Below the pieces are notes generated by a model. That model ran no database searches and was not told where the DNA came from. It worked only from the letters and a program-made list of their open reading frames with translations. Both the position numbers and the translations under genes were made by a program. A stretch of 53,760 nt of DNA from a virus, in IMG/VR virus record IMGVR_UViG_3300035698_014126, positions 1 to 53,760 of that record; one strand, given 5' to 3'. Shown piece by piece: positions 49,820-53,760 of the stretch (position 1 is its first letter; each line of letters opens with the position of its first letter).

Positions 49820-49895
49820 TGGAAGCCGGTGCAGAGATTCGAACCTGCATAGTCACCGTCAAAGGGTGATGTCCTACCTATTGGACGAACCGGCT
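49820..49895 (-). tRNA. tRNA-Gln (anticodon TTG)
   Basis: On the - strand: 7-bp acceptor AGCCGGT/ACCGGCT, D-arm GTCC/GGAC, anticodon arm TCACC-CTTTGAC-GGTGA giving anticodon TTG, T-arm around GGTTCGAATC, and an encoded CCA end (49820-49822). The T-stem is irregular: a simple count leaves a loop of eight or an A-C mismatch. It is the only complete tRNA seen, between leftward small genes. Confidence 0.9.
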
Positions 49896-50033
49896 ATAGT
49901 TTAAAATCATCAAAATATCACAAGTTAAATTTGTTATTCCCAACATAATAGGCACAATAGCAGTTATTGTACGGTTTTATAGTCATTTTGTATGCGGGTG
50001 GACAAAAAGTTGTACAGATTCACATAATGTTAG

Positions 50034-50270
50034 TCAATGCCTAACTTTCTGTGCTGATAATTTCTCCCACTCTTTAATATCTATACCATCCCCGGCACAA
50101 TCCGTTTCTATTGCAGTTTTAATTTCTGATTTTATTTTGCACTGAATATGATCAGACAAGTTCTCCCATTCTTTTTGCAGAGTTTCAACCATAATACTCA
50201 CGGCATATGTTCTACGGCCCAAAGCATATCGAAAAGCGAAAAATAGAATTGTCTCTTGGTCTTTTGTCAT
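50034..50270 (-). CDS. conserved phage protein (78 aa)
   Basis: A 78-residue helical protein starting MTKDQETILFFAFRYALGRR followed by TYAVS. The ETILFFAFRYALGRRTYAV run is very characteristic of a recurring uncharacterised phage protein family. It is acidic at the C-terminus. AAAAGGTAAT lies before the ATG. Function unknown. Confidence 0.8.
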   Translation of the reverse strand: MTKDQETILFFAFRYALGRRTYAVSIMVETLQKEWENLSDHIQCKIKSEIKTAIETDCAGDGIDIKEWEKLSAQKVRH

Positions 50271-50489
50271 GATTACCTTTTGTTCATTTATTTATACTGT
50301 TCATAAAACTTGTACGTCTGATATTTTGGACATACTGATCACAAATATGTGAACAGATGGCATAAGGTGGTTATGTATATGTGTTATTTTCCTATGGAAT
50401 CTCTGGATATTTAAGGATTAATCCCATCTTCAGCACCCATGAGATGTATGGGGCAGTTTCCCACCCCATTAATATTATTCTTGAATATA

Positions 50490-51281
50490 TTATTCAAGTA
50501 AGCCAGTAGCAAACCCAAACCCAAGAGCCTCAATACCATTCACCCAAAGTTCTTTTTTTCTAATTTTTTGGTCAAGTTCTTTTTTGGTCATATCGGATAT
50601 TTCACCGATCATGCTATTCGCGGTATCCTGGAGGTGTCTTAATACAGCGGCTTGATCTTCCTTGTCAGATGGTCCAGATATGTCAAACATCGAAAATGTG
50701 ATAAGCTCATGCCACATCAATTCAGCCTGAGGTGATATTGTCCGGGGATTACCAGCACAAAAAATAAAAAATCCTGCACTTGCAGCAAATCCATGAACCC
50801 GTGTCTCTATAGTGTATCCTTTTGCTCTCCAATGCTTTATAATACCCACAATTTTATATCCATCAAATAGTGACCCACCGGGGGAATGAATTTCAATTAT
50901 AACCCTTGACACAGCCGGATGATTAAGGTTCAGATATGTAATGAATTCGTTAAAAGAATTTGCCATGTATCCATTAATACCGCCACTGGCATCAAATTTA
51001 CCTATAATTTCGTCATTTTCCATCCCAAGATTTGAGCGTGTATTCGGCATTTCAAATTCTTCAAACATTGCAACTTCGCGGATTTTAAATGTTTTTTCAA
51101 GGTGGCAAATAAGGCAATCTTTTACTTCACCAGAAATTAATGTTATAGGACAATAGCCATATTCAATCTTAACTTCTTTTTCTTCAACATCTTCTTTGTC
51201 AATTTCACAAAACGCACTTGTGCTGAAAAGCATAAATGCTGCGATAATCAATGTAAATAAACTTAAAAATACTTTTTTCAT
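50490..51281 (-). CDS. exported ClpP-like serine protease with a CxxCH motif
   Basis: A 263-residue protein. MKKVFLSLFTLIIAAFMLFS is a Sec signal peptide ending near AFC. A short domain with YGYCPITLISGEVKDCLICH follows (CLICH is a CxxCH motif, the covalent heme site of c-type cytochromes). From about 90 is a ClpP/SppA fold: EIHSPGGSLFDGY, catalytic Ser in GFAASAGFF, His in LMWHELITF. AAAGGAATGAT precedes the ATG. No ClpX partner is present. Likely periplasmic. Confidence 0.8.
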   Translation of the reverse strand: MKKVFLSLFTLIIAAFMLFSTSAFCEIDKEDVEEKEVKIEYGYCPITLISGEVKDCLICHLEKTFKIREVAMFEEFEMPNTRSNLGMENDEIIGKFDASGGINGYMANSFNEFITYLNLNHPAVSRVIIEIHSPGGSLFDGYKIVGIIKHWRAKGYTIETRVHGFAASAGFFIFCAGNPRTISPQAELMWHELITFSMFDISGPSDKEDQAAVLRHLQDTANSMIGEISDMTKKELDQKIRKKELWVNGIEALGFGFATGLLE

Positions 51282-51350
51282 GATCGATCATTCCTTTTTG
51301 TTGATTGTGGTTTGTTTTAAACTTCTACACATGCCTGTTTTTATACCCCC

Positions 51351-51464
51351 TTAATTAAAAAATTTATCAAAAATATAAGGTCCAAAAAATTTTATAATAG
51401 AATAAACACACCATATAATGAGTAAGAAAAAAAGATAAACTATTATTTCAGCTATTGTTGACAT
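51351..51464 (-). CDS. small membrane peptide (37 aa)
   Basis: A 37-residue single-span peptide (AEIIVYLFFLLIIWCVYSII, about 5-24) with a basic and aromatic C-terminus. Its ATG lies one base after the stop of the upstream leftward gene, and GGGA precedes it, so coupled translation is likely. No family known. Confidence 0.5.
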   Translation of the reverse strand: MSTIAEIIVYLFFLLIIWCVYSIIKFFGPYIFDKFFN

Positions 51465-51465
51465 T

Positions 51466-51681
51466 TTATTCCCACATAAACTTTACTTCTCTTTTCGGGA
51501 TGATGACAACATTTATAATTTCACCATCCTCATATGATCTTGAAAAATCTTGTATAGCTGTTTGGTAACAGCCTTGTTCTTTAGACCACCAAATATCAGG
51601 AGCAAAATATTCATACCGTCCGTTTAATGTGTTAATTTCGTTTGCCTCAAATTCAAGCCATTCAAAATCTATAAAAATCAT
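51466..51681 (-). CDS. hypothetical protein (71 aa)
   Basis: A 71-residue protein, acidic and aromatic (MIFIDFEWLEFEANEINTLN; YEYFAPDIWWSKEQGCYQT), beta-rich with a C-terminal strand IINVVIIPKREVKF. GGAGGAAAG precedes the ATG and the start overlaps the upstream gene stop (ATGA). No recognisable family. Confidence 0.6.
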   Translation of the reverse strand: MIFIDFEWLEFEANEINTLNGRYEYFAPDIWWSKEQGCYQTAIQDFSRSYEDGEIINVVIIPKREVKFMWE

Positions 51682-51962
51682 CTTTCCTCCTTTGGTGTTT
51701 CATAATTTCCACAATCGGAACAATTATAAAAGTCTGTGCTGCCACATGTTGCGTATTTCGCGCATTGGGGGCGCTTATTTTCAGTGGCCTTTTTACCAAG
51801 AGACGGATTGATACGATCCAAAAGTATTTCCTTGCAAATAACCAATTGTTTTTTATGATACTTAAAGGTGCTGTGCTTAGGGTTTAATTTATCAAAATAC
51901 CCAAGGCACTTAGCATGTGAAATTGTCGCATCTAAAAGTTGCTCTATTGTTTGATTTTCCAT
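51678..51962 (-). CDS. helical protein with C-terminal zinc ribbon (94 aa)
   Basis: A 94-residue protein. GGAGG upstream sets the ATG at 51962 (MENQTIEQLLDATISHAK). The helical N-terminal region is followed by PQCAKYATCGSTDFYNCSDC (about 65-85), a four-Cys ribbon. It belongs to the leftward run of small genes. Function unknown. Confidence 0.65.
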   Translation of the reverse strand: MENQTIEQLLDATISHAKCLGYFDKLNPKHSTFKYHKKQLVICKEILLDRINPSLGKKATENKRPQCAKYATCGSTDFYNCSDCGNYETPKEER

Positions 51963-51977
51963 AATTTCCTCCAATAA

Positions 51978-52073
51978 TTAATGCCCAAATATAAAAAACC
52001 AAATCCCCGACAGCATGAATCCATAGATCAGAATTATTGTTGTGAAGATGATTATGGTCGATAGTTTTTTCAT
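51978..52073 (-). CDS. small membrane peptide (31 aa)
   Basis: A 31-residue peptide MKKLSTIIIFTTIILIYGFM then LSGIWFFIFGH, essentially one long membrane segment. Its ATG overlaps the stop of the 52070 gene (ATGA). Its LSG is not followed by Cys, so it is not a lipoprotein. Confidence 0.45.
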   Translation of the reverse strand: MKKLSTIIIFTTIILIYGFMLSGIWFFIFGH

Positions 52074-52270
52074 TCTTTCATTCTATCCTTCACAAAATAA
52101 TAAAGATCCTGGACAATATGAATGGGCCACAATAATGATATCATATATGCGGTCAGCCAATCCATGAAATCCATTTTGAATCCGAGCTCATGGGCATTTT
52201 CGTTGTAATCGTTTGCCGTGAATATAAGATATAATGCAGTGATTAATAAATATGATATTAAAATTTCCAT
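52070..52270 (-). CDS. small membrane protein (66 aa)
   Basis: A 66-residue protein with an N-terminal span (LISYLLITALYLIFT, about 4-18) and a second hydrophobic segment (WLTAYMISLLWPIHIV, about 38-53), ending with a charged tail YYFVKDRMKE. The ribosome site is weak. It is coupled to the downstream membrane peptide. A holin-like layout, but it is far from the lysozyme. Confidence 0.55.
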   Translation of the reverse strand: MEILISYLLITALYLIFTANDYNENAHELGFKMDFMDWLTAYMISLLWPIHIVQDLYYFVKDRMKE

Positions 52271-52302
52271 GTGATGCCTTTATTTTTTTGAATAAATATT
52301 AT

Positions 52303-52767
52303 TCATGCCTTATTTCTAACCCGTTTTTTCCGACTATTAAAATTAATATCAGTCCCAACAACATCAGTCCCAAGATATTTAACGCTGACCCCGTTAATTT
52401 CAATAATTTCACCAATTGTCAATTTTCGGCAAAACTTAAATTGATTCTCAGGCCGTTTTTGTATCCGCTTTATAAACGTATCCAAGCTATCATTCTTTTT
52501 TAAACTATTGCATTTTGAACAAGCCGGGATCAAATTGTCAATCTCTGTTTTGCCGCCATCATCTTTAGGAATAACATGATCCATGGTCATATAATTAGAG
52601 AGTTTATGATTTTTATTTTGCAATTTTCTACTACAATAATAACACCGGCCTTTGGTTTTTTTGAAGACATTGACTCGAAGATTGTTATTGACCGGAAAAA
52701 TAACGAATTTATTATTTTTTTGCATATTTTCAACTTTCTGATAAACAAACTGGTTGGTTTCAAACAC
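52303..52767 (-). CDS. HNH endonuclease (McrA-like)
   Basis: A 154-residue protein. The core VFKKTKGRCYYCSRKLQ, MTMDHVIPKDDGGKTEIDNL and PACSKCNSLKKN is a complete HNH domain with two CxxC knuckles (about 36-95). The C-terminal 45 residues have a small beta unit (TIGEIIEINGVSVKYLG). Upstream overlap of eight bases with the 52760 gene. It may be a mobile endonuclease or a phage nicking enzyme. Confidence 0.85.
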   Translation of the reverse strand: MFETNQFVYQKVENMQKNNKFVIFPVNNNLRVNVFKKTKGRCYYCSRKLQNKNHKLSNYMTMDHVIPKDDGGKTEIDNLIPACSKCNSLKKNDSLDTFIKRIQKRPENQFKFCRKLTIGEIIEINGVSVKYLGTDVVGTDINFNSRKKRVRNKA

Positions 52768-53110
52768 CCCTCAACAAATAATGCACCCCGTCAACATGAT
52801 TTTTCAACACTTCGCCGCGTTTTTGTAGGAATCTCATGGCCATAAGCTGCAAAAAACCGGCTTTTTGTCTGCATTTCATTGTTTTAAACCCATATAATTT
52901 CATTTTTGTCTCAGCCAGGCCGATTAATTCCGGGGAATTCTGCTTAATTCTGTATATTCTTGCCGTGACAGTGTTGGAAACTTCGTCTAATTGGGGAATG
53001 AACATGAATGATTTGCGGTTTTTGCTGGGGCTGGTTGGTTTGTTATTGCTGACACGGTTGTTTTTGGTGATATTTTTTACTGATACGGCTGGTCTCGTTA
53101 GGCTTCTCAT
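52760..53110 (-). CDS. hypothetical basic protein (116 aa)
   Basis: A 116-residue basic protein; low-complexity Ser/Asn/Lys N-terminus, then a folded half (DEVSNTVTARIYRIKQ; GLAETKMKLYGFKTMKCRQK). GGGAG eight bases upstream supports the ATG at 53110. It overlaps the 53043 gene by 68 bases in another frame, so one of the two may be longer than the true gene. Confidence 0.55.
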   Translation of the reverse strand: MRSLTRPAVSVKNITKNNRVSNNKPTSPSKNRKSFMFIPQLDEVSNTVTARIYRIKQNSPELIGLAETKMKLYGFKTMKCRQKAGFLQLMAMRFLQKRGEVLKNHVDGVHYLLRGV

Positions 53111-53255
53111 GGTTTTTTCTCCCTTGGTTATTGGTTTGTTTTAAAATTTCAATTTCATCCGGACAAATCCAACCGGCTGGAAACTCAATTATCACACAGT
53201 CGCCACGGTTGGGACCAGATTTTTTTTCATATTGGCATTTGCCGGTGTTGCACAT
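53043..53255 (-). CDS. small Cys-containing protein (70 aa)
   Basis: A 70-residue protein starting MCNTGKCQYEKKSGPNRGDC and IIEFPAGWICPDEIE, reminiscent of small phage zinc proteins. The basic C-terminal half lies in the overlap with the 53110 gene and may be low-constraint sequence. Moderate ribosome site. Confidence 0.5.
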   Translation of the reverse strand: MCNTGKCQYEKKSGPNRGDCVIIEFPAGWICPDEIEILKQTNNQGRKNHEKPNETSRISKKYHQKQPCQQ

Positions 53256-53257
53256 GG

Positions 53258-53518
53258 TTATTTATCCTGTTCTAAATGATTTATTATTTCAGTTAATCTT
53301 TTGATAAGATATTTTGGGGTATATGCGTGACAGGGACAGGACCAACCTTGAACAGCTTTTGGAAACATAGCTTTACAAATTTGGCAATCTTCTGTAATAC
53401 TACCCGTCCAGTCAGGGCAAGAAAAAGATCTACCATATAATAATATTTGTTTTTTGATTATTTTGAGTCGGTCAACTAATTTTTTTGAATATTTTAAATC
53501 TGGATGTATTTTTGGCAT
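53258..53518 (-). CDS. Cys-rich helical protein (86 aa)
   Basis: An 86-residue protein with helical ends and a central FSCPDWTGSITEDCQICKAM then GWSCPCHAY, five or six Cys plus His forming a probable zinc site. The ATG at 53518 is preferred to the TTG at 53524; AAAGGAAT lies upstream. Overall layout resembles other left-arm small proteins of this phage. Confidence 0.6.
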   Translation of the reverse strand: MPKIHPDLKYSKKLVDRLKIIKKQILLYGRSFSCPDWTGSITEDCQICKAMFPKAVQGWSCPCHAYTPKYLIKRLTEIINHLEQDK

Positions 53519-53545
53519 GATCAAAATTCCTTTTTATAATAAAAT

Positions 53546-53760
53546 TTATAAAAAATTAACCTTTGCCCATCTCAATAAATTTTTAAGTTCAGTAAAAATA
53601 GGAAGATGTAATTCAATAGCCCGATTAATCTCCTTATCAACCCCGCCCTTATCACCAACACCAGATATCACATAAACAGCGTCAGACATTTCCATCCATG
53701 CCAGCGAAGCATCATAAAACATCTGTTTTGTATATGTGCCCTCAGGATTGTCAAGGATAA
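53546..53760 (-). CDS. DUF4406 / nucleoside 2-deoxyribosyltransferase-like protein (cut by window edge)
   Basis: The - strand is open from the window end to TAA at 53548-53546 (70 residues). ASLAWMEMSDAVYVISGVG followed by GVDKEINRAIELHLPIF is the C-terminal Rossmann-like pattern of DUF4406 and deoxyribosyltransferase-like proteins: D-A-x-y-x-i-x-G, then E-x-x-x-A-x-x-x-x-x-P-I. The N-terminus lies outside the window. Confidence 0.65.
   Translation of the reverse strand, partial: ILDNPEGTYTKQMFYDASLAWMEMSDAVYVISGVGDKGGVDKEINRAIELHLPIFTELKNLLRWAKVNFL

Noticed and set aside
50448-50498. Terminator for the ClpP-like gene
   Set aside because: ATGGGG/CCCCAT and TTGAATA/TATTCAA inverted repeats are present, but neither has a following U-run on the - strand, so I do not call a terminator.
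1-53760. CRISPR array, insertion sequence or integrase
   Set aside because: No regularly spaced 25-40-base repeats, no transposase motif and no tyrosine or serine recombinase were found in any frame.

Overview
The window is a segment of a low-GC, tailed double-stranded DNA phage genome (or intact prophage) of siphovirus type. It carries a P22-fold coat protein, a DUF4055-type portal, TerS/TerL packaging, a gp10-like head-tail joining protein, a tail tube protein, a frameshifted tail assembly chaperone, a 1250-residue tape measure, tail-tip and fibre proteins, and a lysis cassette. No integrase is visible. A small lipoprotein of outer-spanin type, exported proteins and a CxxCH motif suggest a Gram-negative, possibly anaerobic host. 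A Desulfobacterota host is a guess from protein style, not shown by the sequence.

Layout: (1) 1-8697, + strand: small Cys-rich proteins, a roughly 500-bp repeat-rich AT-rich region that looks like a replication origin or control region, HNH/AP2 mobile genes, a C5-cytosine methyltransferase, and a primase split in two by an inserted gene. (2) 10142-8716, - strand: a five-gene operon with an XRE-type HTH protein, a C39-like cysteine peptidase and a ribbon-helix-helix-like protein, read from a consensus promoter. (3) 10230-10510: a second consensus promoter facing the other way, reading a compact structured RNA with a hammerhead-ribozyme-like core and its own terminator. (4) 10623-46012, + strand: HNH gene, packaging, head, connector, two glycosyltransferases, and tail genes. 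(5) 46088-49301, + strand: lysis cassette with remnants of an older one, then a metallophosphoesterase. (6) 53760-49306, - strand: tRNA-Gln, an exported ClpP-like protease and small membrane or zinc-ribbon proteins.

The genes are tightly packed with many ATGA or TAATG overlaps. Seven genes encode HNH and/or AP2 mobile-endonuclease-type proteins, several sitting between essential structural genes. I also call thirteen genes or gene remnants that are shorter than about 60 residues.

The most unusual content is RNA-level and insertional: the promoter-ncRNA-terminator unit at 10230-10510; a tRNA-like acceptor/T-arm joined to a pseudoknot between portal and the next gene (15463-15545); three hairpins with identical C[GGT]G triloops in the coat-protein leader; the split primase; a cluster of three signal-peptide-bearing, virion-like beta-rich proteins; and duplicated lysozyme starts flanking an HNH gene that has a perfect promoter and palindromic operator.
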